This document shows, one piece after another, positions 1 to 7,859 of a DNA stretch of 23,422 bases (positions are counted from its first letter, which is position 1; every line of letters begins with the position of its first letter). The position numbers were made by a program, and so were the translations under genes. The notes under the pieces are model-generated. The model was not told where the DNA came from. It saw nothing but the letters and a program-made list of their open reading frames with translations, and ran no database searches. The stretch spans positions 1 through 23,422 of the forward strand of contig JAIOTF010000021.1 in assembly GCA_021107195.1 (NCBI GenBank). The letters are read 5' to 3'. Origin of the DNA: Anaerolineaceae bacterium. GTDB taxonomy: Bacteria > Chloroflexota > Anaerolineae > Anaerolineales > Anaerolineaceae.

Positions 1-168
1 AATTTGTGGGCTGTTTTTTCTCTATTTGAGGGTTCGACAATTCTTTGAAGCCCTCTTTCAGGCTTTGAGGAGCAGGTAATTGGTTTTTCCTCTCATTTTC
101 TACCTTTTTTCATGCGTAAGCCCTGATGACAGTGGGGCTCAGAACGATTTTTTGAATAACGCGCCGCC
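1..168. other. Gene-free stretch upstream of the rho promoter
   Basis: No open reading frame with a plausible start is visible on either strand. There is a weak inverted repeat, AGCCC at 119-123 with GGGCT at 135-139, followed a few bases later by a T-run (about 146-153). It could be the end of a terminator for a gene lying left of the window, but the stem is short and the T-run is not adjacent. Confidence 0.4.
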
Positions 169-197
169 TTGCACGTTTACGGCTTGCATGCTATAAT
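169..197 (+). promoter_or_regulatory. Sigma-70-type promoter for rho
   Basis: A -35 box TTGCAC at 169-174 and a perfect -10 box TATAAT at 192-197 are separated by exactly 17 bases. Transcription would begin near 204, leaving an untranslated leader of about 190 nt before the rho start codon. Confidence 0.75.
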
Positions 198-203
198 TTT
201 TTT

Positions 204-396
204 ATTAATTCAAAAGGATTTCAAACTAAACGAGTATAGTGGTGCCTGTCAACAGGTGGGAACAGGTAACCAAAACCCCTAATGTCTCCTGACTATTTAT
301 AATCACGAAACATATACCCTGAACACCTACGCGTGCCGGATGATTCCAGCACATGTCGTCCTTTGACCATAATTAACACCCAAGAGAAAAGAAAAC
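204..396 (+). promoter_or_regulatory. Long 5' leader of the rho mRNA
   Basis: About 190 nt lie between the predicted transcription start and the rho ATG. No ORF or recognised riboswitch is seen; a short CCTGT/ACAGG hairpin sits at 245-256. Rho is known to repress its own gene by terminating in its leader in Escherichia coli, so a long leader fits autoregulation. That is inference here. Confidence 0.4.
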
Positions 397-1671
397 ATGG
401 ATATACTTGAACTTGAAAAAAAGCCCCTTGCAGAATTGCGACAACTTGGTAAGGATCTGGACATTCCGCGTGCCAATCGTCTGAAAAAAGAAGGTCTCCT
501 GGTAAAGATCCGCCAGACAGAAGCAGCAAATGAAGGCCTGGAAATTCGCGGCGGTATCCTTGAAATCATGAATGAGGGAATTGGTTTCTTGCGATCCAAT
601 TACAAAATCAGCTCTGAGGATGTCTATGTCTCTCAGGCACAACTGCGCCGGCATGCCTTGCGTAATGGCGACATGGTCATCGGCCATGTACGCCCGCCGC
701 GCGATACCGAACGACATTACGGCCTGGTCAAAGTTGAATCAATCAACTGTGTTTCCCCTGAAGTGGCCCGAAAACGCCCCAAATTCGAACAGTTGACCCC
801 CATCTTCCCCGACAAGCGTTTTGACCTTGAAACCAGGCCCAACATCATTTCCACACGCATCATCAATTTAATTACCCCCATCGGCCGCGGTCAGCGCGGG
901 ATGATCGTTTCCCCGCCCAAGGCCGGTAAAACAACCATTCTCAAAGACGTTGCCAACGCCATCGCCGAGAAGAACCCGGAAGTGCATCTGATCATTTCCC
1001 TGATCGGCGAGCGCCCCGAAGAAGTGACCGATATGGATCGCTCGGTGGATGCTGAAGTCATCGCCTCCACCTTTGACGAACCGGTTTCCTCCCATGTCCG
1101 TGCAGCCGAGATCACCCTGGAACGCGCAAAGCGTCTGGTTGAAATTGGGCGGGACGTTGTCATCCTAATGGACTCCCTGACCCGCCTGGCACGCGCCTAT
1201 AACCTGGTGGTTAATCCCTCCGGGCGCACCCTGTCCGGCGGTATGGACCCCTCGGCTTTGTATCCTCCCAAACGCTTCTTTGGCGCAGCCCGTAACCTGG
1301 AAGAAGGCGGCTCCTTGACTATCATCGCCACTGCACTGGTGGACACCGGCTCACGCCTCGATGATGTGGTCTTCGAAGAATTCAAAGGTACCGGCAATAT
1401 GGAAATGCATCTTTCCCGCCGCTTGCAGGAACGGCGCATTTTCCCCGCCATCGATCTCGAACGGTCATCCACCCGACGGGAAGACCTCTTGTTGGGCCCC
1501 GACATTCTAAAGCGTGTGTGGCTCATGCGCCGCATGTACATCCAGATGATCACCCAGCAGCCGAATGGCGCCGGCATGGATAGCGCAGTTGCCACCGAGG
1601 CCATCCTGCAGCGATTGTTAAGATCCAAAACAAATATGGAATTTCTGGAAGGTTTAACGGAGGCCATGTGA
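397..1671 (+). CDS. rho: Transcription termination factor Rho
   Basis: A 424-residue ATP-dependent RNA translocase that dissociates RNA polymerase from nascent transcripts. The N-terminal Rho_N helical domain covers residues 1-43, the RNA-binding cold-shock-like domain about 49-120, and the RecA-type ATPase about 150-400. Visible motifs are Walker A PPKAGKTT near 173-180, the catalytic GERPEEVTDM segment near 204-213, Walker B VVILMDSLTR near 254-263, and the arginine-rich LSRRLQERRIFPAID region near 339-354. Length matches the family, with no N-terminal insertion. The ATG follows an A/G-rich stretch (AAGAGAAAAG) that is a modest ribosome-binding site. The last codons overlap the next gene (ATGTGA), so the downstream peptidase is co-translated. 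Identification is secure. Confidence 0.98.
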   Translation: MDILELEKKPLAELRQLGKDLDIPRANRLKKEGLLVKIRQTEAANEGLEIRGGILEIMNEGIGFLRSNYKISSEDVYVSQAQLRRHALRNGDMVIGHVRPPRDTERHYGLVKVESINCVSPEVARKRPKFEQLTPIFPDKRFDLETRPNIISTRIINLITPIGRGQRGMIVSPPKAGKTTILKDVANAIAEKNPEVHLIISLIGERPEEVTDMDRSVDAEVIASTFDEPVSSHVRAAEITLERAKRLVEIGRDVVILMDSLTRLARAYNLVVNPSGRTLSGGMDPSALYPPKRFFGAARNLEEGGSLTIIATALVDTGSRLDDVVFEEFKGTGNMEMHLSRRLQERRIFPAIDLERSSTRREDLLLGPDILKRVWLMRRMYIQMITQQPNGAGMDSAVATEAILQRLLRSKTNMEFLEGLTEAM

Positions 1672-2753
1672 ACGAAACATCATCTCCCCTGGGAGCCAGC
1701 CCGAACAAATGGGCTCCCATAGCAGCATGGGGAGCAGCCATCGCTATGATGGCCTTAATGGTGTTTTTATTAATCACCCGCACCACCATCGTTGAAGCTA
1801 TTGCCCCGGCAGCCACCCCCACCGCCATCCCCACGATCGCAGTGGAGGCAGTACCGGGAACAGCTCCCTTGCCCTATTTTGACGTGGATCAATCCATCAA
1901 CGCTATCACCAGAGAAATTGACACCCATACCATCATTCCCAACCGCATGCGTACAGACGTGGTCGAATACACAATTGACAAAGGGGATGCTATTTTTGGC
2001 GTTGCCAATAAATACAATATCACCCCGGAAACTGTCTTGTGGGCCAACTACGACCAGTTGAACGACAATCCCGATATGATCTCCGTGGGTATGTCCCTGA
2101 TCATCCCGCCCGTTGACGGCGTTTATTACCAGTGGAAAGAAAACGATACAATTGAAAGCGTCGCCAATGAGTTTGATGCAGATCCGCAGGATATTCTCAA
2201 CTTTCCCGGCAACAAGCTGGACCTGACAGACCCGCAGATCGAACCGGAAAGCTATGTCATGATCCCTGGTGGTCATCGCGAATTCCGCCAGTGGTTAGTT
2301 CCCACCATCTGGCGCTCGAATTCCGGCGCATCACAAAGCATCGCTGGTCCGGGGGCATGCAGTGTTCCTGCCGGTGGTGCAGTGGGTTCCGGCGCATTTG
2401 TCTGGCCTGCCGACAATCATTACCTGTCTGGCAACGACTACTGGTCCGGCCATCTGGGTATCGACATCGCTACGGCCCTTACAGCACCAATCTATGCCGC
2501 AGACAGTGGGGTCGTTGTCTATTCCGGTTCCATCGGCGGCGGTTACGGCATCATGATCATGATCGACCACGGCAACGGCTATCATACCCTGTATGCCCAC
2601 TTGAACAACACCCTGGCCTATTGTGGCCAAAGCGTCAGCCGCGGCCAGCTCATCGCCAACGCCGGCAGCACGGGTAACTCCACCGGGCCCCATCTTCACT
2701 TTGAAGTACGCTACAACGGCGGCTTTATCAACCCCTGGTACGTCCTGCCGTAA
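1668..2753 (+). CDS. Membrane-anchored LysM / M23 metallopeptidase
   Basis: A 361-residue probable peptidoglycan endopeptidase or cell-wall remodelling protein. One membrane segment lies near residues 17-37, then a Pro/Thr/Ala-rich linker, a LysM-type domain about 98-149 and a second, weaker LysM-like unit about 153-201. The C-terminal LytM/M23 domain is about 245-361. The zinc ligands look complete: His262 and Asp266 (GHLGID) and the HLH motif (His342, His344), with His311 in YAHL as the other catalytic histidine, so an active enzyme is expected. It starts with GTG inside the rho stop (4-nt overlap) after an ACGGAGG ribosome-binding site at 1657-1663. It shares the rho transcript and is closed by a terminator at 2776. 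Substrate is inferred from the family. Confidence 0.9.
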   Translation: MNETSSPLGASPNKWAPIAAWGAAIAMMALMVFLLITRTTIVEAIAPAATPTAIPTIAVEAVPGTAPLPYFDVDQSINAITREIDTHTIIPNRMRTDVVEYTIDKGDAIFGVANKYNITPETVLWANYDQLNDNPDMISVGMSLIIPPVDGVYYQWKENDTIESVANEFDADPQDILNFPGNKLDLTDPQIEPESYVMIPGGHREFRQWLVPTIWRSNSGASQSIAGPGACSVPAGGAVGSGAFVWPADNHYLSGNDYWSGHLGIDIATALTAPIYAADSGVVVYSGSIGGGYGIMIMIDHGNGYHTLYAHLNNTLAYCGQSVSRGQLIANAGSTGNSTGPHLHFEVRYNGGFINPWYVLP

Positions 2754-2775
2754 GGTAGTTTGAAAAAAATGCAAG

Positions 2776-2804
2776 ACTCCCGCATCTCTGCGGGAGTTTT
2801 TTTG
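2776..2804 (+). terminator. Rho-independent terminator after rho-M23
   Basis: A perfect 9-bp stem ACTCCCGCA/TGCGGGAGT with loop TCTC is followed by seven T residues. It ends the rho-peptidase transcript. Confidence 0.92.
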
Positions 2805-2829
2805 TTTGGGGTGGGTTTTGTCTTTCATC

Positions 2830-2857
2830 GTAGGGGCGATTTGCAAATCGCCCCTAC
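2830..2857. repeat. Perfect 28-bp palindrome
   Basis: The arm GTAGGGGCGATTTG is followed directly by its exact reverse complement, with no spacer. It lies in the gap between two convergent operons. The GTAGGGGCGA...TCGCCCCTAC outline resembles short palindromic units I recall as dispersed between genes in many environmental bacterial genomes. Copy number cannot be judged from this window. Confidence 0.8.
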
Positions 2858-2918
2858 ACAATATGCGAATCGTGTTTAATAAATTTTTTCCCTTGCAATC
2901 AAAATCACCATACGTCTT

Positions 2919-2947
2919 CCCAATTTGCATTAGTATTGCAAATTGGG
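2919..2947. repeat. 11-bp inverted repeat near the priA 3' end
   Basis: The arms CCCAATTTGCA (2919-2929) and TGCAAATTGGG (2937-2947) are exact complements around a 7-nt loop. There is no T-run on the priA strand, so it is not a classical terminator. It may still cap the priA mRNA end, or be a repeat unit. Confidence 0.6.
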
Positions 2948-2973
2948 GAACGCTTCGCGAGGATGGGGTGCCT

Positions 2974-5508
2974 TTACAACAAACTCACCGGATCTATCTC
3001 CACCCGCCAATCGCGCAAGTCCTTGCCGCGCAGCATCCCGGCCGGGTCGGGTCCCCGCACCACGATCTGCCAGCGATATTCCCCCTTCACCCGGCTGAAA
3101 AAGCACGGAACTGGTCCAATCAAAGACGTAGCCCGCCGCTCTTCTTTTGCAATCCAGCCCTGCAACTGCCCTGCCATGCGCCGGGCCGCCGCCTCGGCCT
3201 CTCCGGACTGGCGGTGACGAAATTCCAAACGCGCCAAACGGTAATATGGTGGATACTGCAACTGCCGCCGGTAGGCCAGCTCTTGCTGCAGGAAGCCGTC
3301 AAAATCATGCTGCGCTGCCGCCCGGATCACATAATGCTGCGGCTGAAAAGTCTGCAAGACCGCCTTGCCGCCCAGCGGACTGCGGCCAGCGCGCCCTGCA
3401 ACCTGCGTCAGCAATTGGAAACTGCGCTCGCTGGCCCGGTAATCCGGGAAATTCAAGCCAACATCCGCCAGCACCACTCCCACCAGCGTAACCAGCGGCA
3501 GGTCCAGTCCTTTGGCAATCATCTGCGTGCCCACCAGAATATCCGCCCGGCGGTTAAGAAAATGGGACAGGATCATATCATGCGCCCCTTTTAGGCGGGC
3601 AGTCTCTGCATCCCAGCGCACAACCCGCGCCGCAGGGAACAGCTTAAGCACCTCGGCTTCCACTTTTTCGGTCCCCGTGCCAAAGCCTTTGATGCGTGTC
3701 GATCCGCACTTCGGGCATTTCTTCGGCATTTGCCGCTGATACCCGCAGGTATTACAGCGCAAGCTGCCCTTGCCGCGATGATTCGCCGGAAGCATGCGAT
3801 GATGCACCAACGGCATATCACAGCGTGGGCATTTCAACGCATAACCACAGTCCCGGCAAAAGACGTATGTATCGCTGCCGCGCCGGTTGAGGAACAGGAT
3901 CGCCTGTTGCTTTTTCGCCAGCACTTCGGCCAGAGACTCCTGTAAATTACGGCTGAAAATCGAGAGATTGCCTGCTTTCAGCTCCTGACGCATGTCGACC
4001 ACATCCACCGGCGGCAGGGGCAACACAGTTGTTTCGCCGCTGCCAGCCATTTTCGGTGGCTCCAGCCCCAAAGATCGCAGTTGGCTTTCCACCGATTTGA
4101 CGTGCGCCAAAATGCGCACCGGTAGACGCAGCACGTCCCAATCTTCTGTCTTTGCTCGCTGCAAGAGGCTCACATCCGGGGTTGCTGAACCGAGGATTGC
4201 CAGAGCGTTAGTTAATTTCGTATAGATTAACGTAGTCTGCACCGCATGGTAATATGGCAGACTGTCATTTTGATAATAGGATTCATCGTGGAACTCATCC
4301 ACCACCACCAGCCCCACCCGCGGCAGCGGCGTGAACAAAGCACTGCGCGGCCCGACGATGACCGGCAGCTCTCCGGCACGTGCCCGCCGCCAGGTATCGT
4401 AACGCTCCCCTGCCGACAGCCGGGAATGGATCACCCCTACCTGCCCTGGGAAGCGGGCCAAAAAGCGGCGCACCGTTTGCGGCGTCAGCGAGATTTCCGG
4501 CACAAGGATCACCACCTGCCGTCCCTGTGCAACTGCCTCTGCCGCAGCCCGCAGATAGATCTCGGTCTTGCCCGAGCCAGTAACCCCATGCAGTAACACC
4601 GGAGGCACAGCATCGCCAGCCAACGCAGTCATCAGTCTGGTTTCCACCTGCTGCCAGACCTTCGCCTGCTCAGCAGTCAAGGTTGGCGGTTCGGTTGGCT
4701 GCCAGGACATCTTCTCCATCGGGTCGCGGATTTCCTCCCCTTCGCCGAGAGTAACCAATCCCTTTTCCGCCAGGCGGCTCAGATCCTGCAAATTACCTCC
4801 ACTGCTGGCATAGGCCCAGGAGACATTCACCGGCACCCGCTCATCAATCAAAAAGCGCAGGATCGCCTGGCGCCGTTCACCGGCCTTCCCGCTGCCCAGG
4901 TCATCCATCCGGGCTAACGCCTGCTCCGGCGAGCAGGCCAACTGCACCGTGCGTACCATTTTCGGGCGCACGGTAGGCGGTGAAAGCACTGGCTTCGTCT
5001 GCACTTGTCCGCGCCGCACCAATGCCTGCATCGATGATTTCCAATTTTGGTGAGGAAAAGCTGCCGCCACCTGTCGCCCGCGCAGGTCGCCCCGTTTGGC
5101 AAGCAAAGCAACAATCTTCTCCTGTAAATCCGTTAACGGCCGCTTATCACCATCCTCCTTTTCCATAAGGTGATACAAAATATCCGCCTGCTGCTTCACC
5201 CCTGGCGGCAGCATCAACTCCAGGCAGGCCGAAAGCGGCGCCAGTGTTTCCCGTGCCAGGACATGCGCCAGATCAATCTGCGCCGTCGTCACCACCGGCT
5301 GCGGATCAAGCAACGCTTCCACCGGCTTTGTTTTCATCACGGCTGGCGTATCGACCCTCTCCAATACGATCGCCTGCACCCGCCGTGAGCCAAAAGGCAC
5401 CACCACCAGCATGCCCGGCGATATGCGTCCTTCCAGATTTTCTGGCAAATGATAATCGAATACACCCTGCACGCCAGGCTGATTGACCGCCACCCGAATG
5501 TAGTTCAT
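2974..5508 (-). CDS. priA: Primosomal replication restart helicase PriA
   Basis: An 844-residue 3'-5' superfamily 2 DNA helicase that reloads the replisome at stalled forks. The N-terminal 3'-DNA-end-binding domain is about 1-100. Walker A GVTGSGKTE is at 308-316, and motif II reads DEFHD at 404-408 where DEEH is usual. GSATP follows near 440-444. Eight zinc-binding cysteines sit between about 551 and 601 in C-x2-C pairs (CRDC, CPRC, CNTC, CPKC). GTQMIAKG and QVAGRAGR mark the C-terminal helicase lobe. It is the last gene of a leftward operon. Its ATG overlaps the stop of the CNNM gene (ATGA), implying translational coupling. Length is at the long end for the family. Confidence 0.96.
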   Translation of the reverse strand: MNYIRVAVNQPGVQGVFDYHLPENLEGRISPGMLVVVPFGSRRVQAIVLERVDTPAVMKTKPVEALLDPQPVVTTAQIDLAHVLARETLAPLSACLELMLPPGVKQQADILYHLMEKEDGDKRPLTDLQEKIVALLAKRGDLRGRQVAAAFPHQNWKSSMQALVRRGQVQTKPVLSPPTVRPKMVRTVQLACSPEQALARMDDLGSGKAGERRQAILRFLIDERVPVNVSWAYASSGGNLQDLSRLAEKGLVTLGEGEEIRDPMEKMSWQPTEPPTLTAEQAKVWQQVETRLMTALAGDAVPPVLLHGVTGSGKTEIYLRAAAEAVAQGRQVVILVPEISLTPQTVRRFLARFPGQVGVIHSRLSAGERYDTWRRARAGELPVIVGPRSALFTPLPRVGLVVVDEFHDESYYQNDSLPYYHAVQTTLIYTKLTNALAILGSATPDVSLLQRAKTEDWDVLRLPVRILAHVKSVESQLRSLGLEPPKMAGSGETTVLPLPPVDVVDMRQELKAGNLSIFSRNLQESLAEVLAKKQQAILFLNRRGSDTYVFCRDCGYALKCPRCDMPLVHHRMLPANHRGKGSLRCNTCGYQRQMPKKCPKCGSTRIKGFGTGTEKVEAEVLKLFPAARVVRWDAETARLKGAHDMILSHFLNRRADILVGTQMIAKGLDLPLVTLVGVVLADVGLNFPDYRASERSFQLLTQVAGRAGRSPLGGKAVLQTFQPQHYVIRAAAQHDFDGFLQQELAYRRQLQYPPYYRLARLEFRHRQSGEAEAAARRMAGQLQGWIAKEERRATSLIGPVPCFFSRVKGEYRWQIVVRGPDPAGMLRGKDLRDWRVEIDPVSLL

Positions 5509-6833
5509 CCTGTCAACCGTTTAAGGGAAAGCCGTTCTATGCGCTTGCCATCCATTTCATCAACGCGGATGCTGACCTTATGCTCCAGATCCTCAATCAC
5601 ATCTCCCACCTGCGGAATACGGTCGAGCTTGCCCAGCACATACCCGGCAATTGTGTCGTAATTGGGGTCAGACAATGCAAGGTCAAAATGATCATTCACA
5701 TCTTCTATCAACAACAAACCATCCAGCATAAAAGAACCATCAGGCAGCTTTTCAATTTCAGAAGTGCCTTCATCAAATGGCCCCTGCACATCCCCCACGA
5801 TCTCTTCCATCAAGTCTTCCAGCGTGATCAAGCCTGACGTGCCGCCAAATTCATCCAGTACGATAGCAATATGCACCCGCTTGTCGCGGAACTGGCGCAA
5901 TAAATTGCGCACCGAAAGCGAGTCAGGTACGAAAAAAGGCTCGCGCGCCAGATCTTTTAACACCATTTGCTGTGCCTGTCCTTCTTGCAGCGCGCTGACC
6001 AGATCATGCAAATGCACAACGCCAATGATTTCATCCAGATCATTCTCATACACCGGCAATTTAGTCACCGCATGCTCCACCGACAGATGCAGCGCTTGTT
6101 CGATCGTCGTATCAACTGGCACAGCGATAATCTCGGTGCGAGGTGTGCTTACCTGACGCACGACAAGCTCGCTGAAATCCAGTACCGCCGAAAGCATTTC
6201 CCGTTCCGGCTCTTCGATCACGCCTTCGGTTTCCGGCCCGGTCACCATTTGCCGGATCTCATCCAGAGAATACACAAAACTATGAGAGATGTCCGTAGGC
6301 AACCCGGCCATCTTCAGTATGAAGCGGGTGACCCCTTCCAACAAAGCATTGAAACCGCCCAGCAAGAAACCAAACACCTGAAAGCCGCCTGCTCCGGAAG
6401 CAGCAAATCGCTCGGGGTCTTTCAAAGCCACTGCACTGGGCAATTGCTGGGCCAGCACCACATAAAACCCGGTGACCACCAGCAAGGCTGCCAAAACCGA
6501 CAACCCCGGCCAGACCTGCGCCAGGAAGACCCAAAAGCCGTTGAGCGGAATCCGTTCCAGCAGCGGGAGCAGCCAGCCGGTCAACGTCTCCACCCCCAAT
6601 ACACCCAATGTCAGCGTGCAGAGCACGACCCCAAGCTGCGACACAGCCAACATACGGCTGCGCGCTTGCGGGTCTTCCAACCAACCGCGCAAAAGCCGCA
6701 GCGCTCGCCGGCCCGGGTCGCCCATATCTTCCAACTGCCCGTGCCGCGATCGCACCACTGCCAGCTCCATACCTACAAAAAAGCCATTAATAGCTATCAG
6801 GAAAAAAAATAACAGGATTCTTCCAGAATTCAT
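5505..6833 (-). CDS. CNNM/HlyC-CorC family membrane protein
   Basis: A 442-residue integral membrane protein of the DUF21-CBS-CorC architecture. Members are linked to Mg2+/Co2+ or Na+-coupled transport; older annotations say hemolysin-like. The DUF21/CNNM region covers about 1-190, with hydrophobic segments near 4-24, 62-82, 103-128 and 150-165. A CBS pair spans about 215-335 and includes LDEFGGTSGLITLEDLMEE. The CorC_HlyC C-terminal domain is about 350-435 and carries YDTIAGYVLG. It lies between the MEMO-like gene and priA, with 4-nt ATGA overlaps at both ends. The exact substrate cannot be told from the sequence. Confidence 0.93.
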   Translation of the reverse strand: MNSGRILLFFFLIAINGFFVGMELAVVRSRHGQLEDMGDPGRRALRLLRGWLEDPQARSRMLAVSQLGVVLCTLTLGVLGVETLTGWLLPLLERIPLNGFWVFLAQVWPGLSVLAALLVVTGFYVVLAQQLPSAVALKDPERFAASGAGGFQVFGFLLGGFNALLEGVTRFILKMAGLPTDISHSFVYSLDEIRQMVTGPETEGVIEEPEREMLSAVLDFSELVVRQVSTPRTEIIAVPVDTTIEQALHLSVEHAVTKLPVYENDLDEIIGVVHLHDLVSALQEGQAQQMVLKDLAREPFFVPDSLSVRNLLRQFRDKRVHIAIVLDEFGGTSGLITLEDLMEEIVGDVQGPFDEGTSEIEKLPDGSFMLDGLLLIEDVNDHFDLALSDPNYDTIAGYVLGKLDRIPQVGDVIEDLEHKVSIRVDEMDGKRIERLSLKRLTG

Positions 6834-7672
6834 ACTTGTTTTAACACCACTGCGGCGCCATACCCCACTACCGATCGCCGGTCACCGGTCTCATCTGCCG
6901 AAGTACTATAATGCAGCACCTTGACCTTGTTTGCCCCCAAAAATTTTGCGGCCCACAGAACCGCCGCTACCGCCCCGGCGCCGCAGGCAAAGCCAGTGCC
7001 GCGTCGCTCAGCATCCAGCACACCGTCTGGTGAGAAAGCCTCTATTTGCGCCAGCATCTCCCGGTCCAGTTCATTGGCAATCTTCTCCGGGTAAAAATGT
7101 GAGAGGTCTGTGCTGGCTACCAGCAGGGTTTTCTTGCCTTTCGCCACACTTGCCAGGCTTCTTCCCAATTCCAGCAGCACCGCAGGCGAGACGCTGCGCA
7201 CCATCACCGGCAACAGTTGGAAATCTCCTGCCAGTGCCCGCTGCAAAAAAGGCAGTTCAATCTCCAGCGAATGTTCGTCGTCATTGGCAAGCGTTGCCAG
7301 ATCTTCCCCATTTGCATTTTTATAAGCCGCTTTTAACCCGCGCAGTGCATCTTGACCTACCTTGATCGTACCCAAAGGCGTGCCATAAGCCCTATGGCGG
7401 GTGGTCAGCACATCCGCCGGATGATACCCGTGCAGCGGAGAAACCACCACCACCAATTCCGGAGACAAACCCATCATGCTGTGGAAAGCATACCCGGCTG
7501 TACGCCCGGAATAACGGTAACCAGCATGCGGAACGATCACCGCTACCAGTTCGCCATCCAATTCTTCAACCGCCGCATCCGCCAGAAAACCATCGATCTG
7601 TGCGGCCAGTATTTTAGCATCTGCAGAATACCAGATTCCTGCAATTGGCGAAGGGCGAATCTCGGCTACCAT
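6830..7672 (-). CDS. amrB: MEMO1-like AmmeMemoRadiSam system protein B
   Basis: A 280-residue protein of the MEMO family, related to extradiol dioxygenases. In bacteria it often pairs with an AMMECR1 protein and a radical SAM enzyme. Visible conserved segments are PHAGYRYSG (48-56), SPLHG with His81, DEHSLEIELPF with His134, STDLSH with His192, and the FACGAG cysteine at about 230. His49, His81 and that Cys match the metal/active-site residues described for MEMO1. Neither partner is in this window; instead it heads an operon with the CNNM and priA genes. A start at ATG 7672 follows a purine-rich region (CAGAGG). The reaction is unknown, and the gene symbol follows current AmmeMemoRadiSam naming. 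Confidence 0.9.
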   Translation of the reverse strand: MVAEIRPSPIAGIWYSADAKILAAQIDGFLADAAVEELDGELVAVIVPHAGYRYSGRTAGYAFHSMMGLSPELVVVVSPLHGYHPADVLTTRHRAYGTPLGTIKVGQDALRGLKAAYKNANGEDLATLANDDEHSLEIELPFLQRALAGDFQLLPVMVRSVSPAVLLELGRSLASVAKGKKTLLVASTDLSHFYPEKIANELDREMLAQIEAFSPDGVLDAERRGTGFACGAGAVAAVLWAAKFLGANKVKVLHYSTSADETGDRRSVVGYGAAVVLKQV

Positions 7673-7720
7673 ATCAACCTCTGACCATCAACATCTTTCC
7701 CATTATTATGTTCTGTCCAT

Positions 7721-7747
7721 ATTGTAGCATAAGGGCCTGATCGTCAA
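7721..7747 (-). promoter_or_regulatory. Promoter of the MEMO-CNNM-priA operon
   Basis: Read on the minus strand, TTGACG (7747-7742) is followed after 15 bases by TACAAT (7726-7721), preceded by TGC as an extended -10. The short spacer is compensated by the extended -10. Transcription would start about 40 nt before the MEMO-like ATG. Confidence 0.55.
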
Positions 7748-7783
7748 CACAGGCAGGCAGGCGCGAATCTGTCATACAGGCAG

Positions 7784-7828
7784 CAAAAAAAGCAAACCTC
7801 CCGCCGATTTCAAGTCTGCGAGAGGGTT
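7784..7828 (-). terminator. Rho-independent terminator of the hybrid kinase gene
   Basis: On the minus strand a stem of about 10 bp (AACCCTCTCGC with GCGGGAGGTT, one bulged C) closes a 13-nt loop. It is followed by TGC and a run of seven T residues. It sits about 30 nt after the kinase stop. Confidence 0.75.
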
Positions 7829-7859
7829 GATCATCAAATGCAAAAGCAATGCATAAATT

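Noticed and set aside
2331..2930. 199-residue minus-strand frame opposite the M23 domain
   Set aside because: It is a shadow of the peptidase coding strand, crosses the terminator and lacks a start signal.
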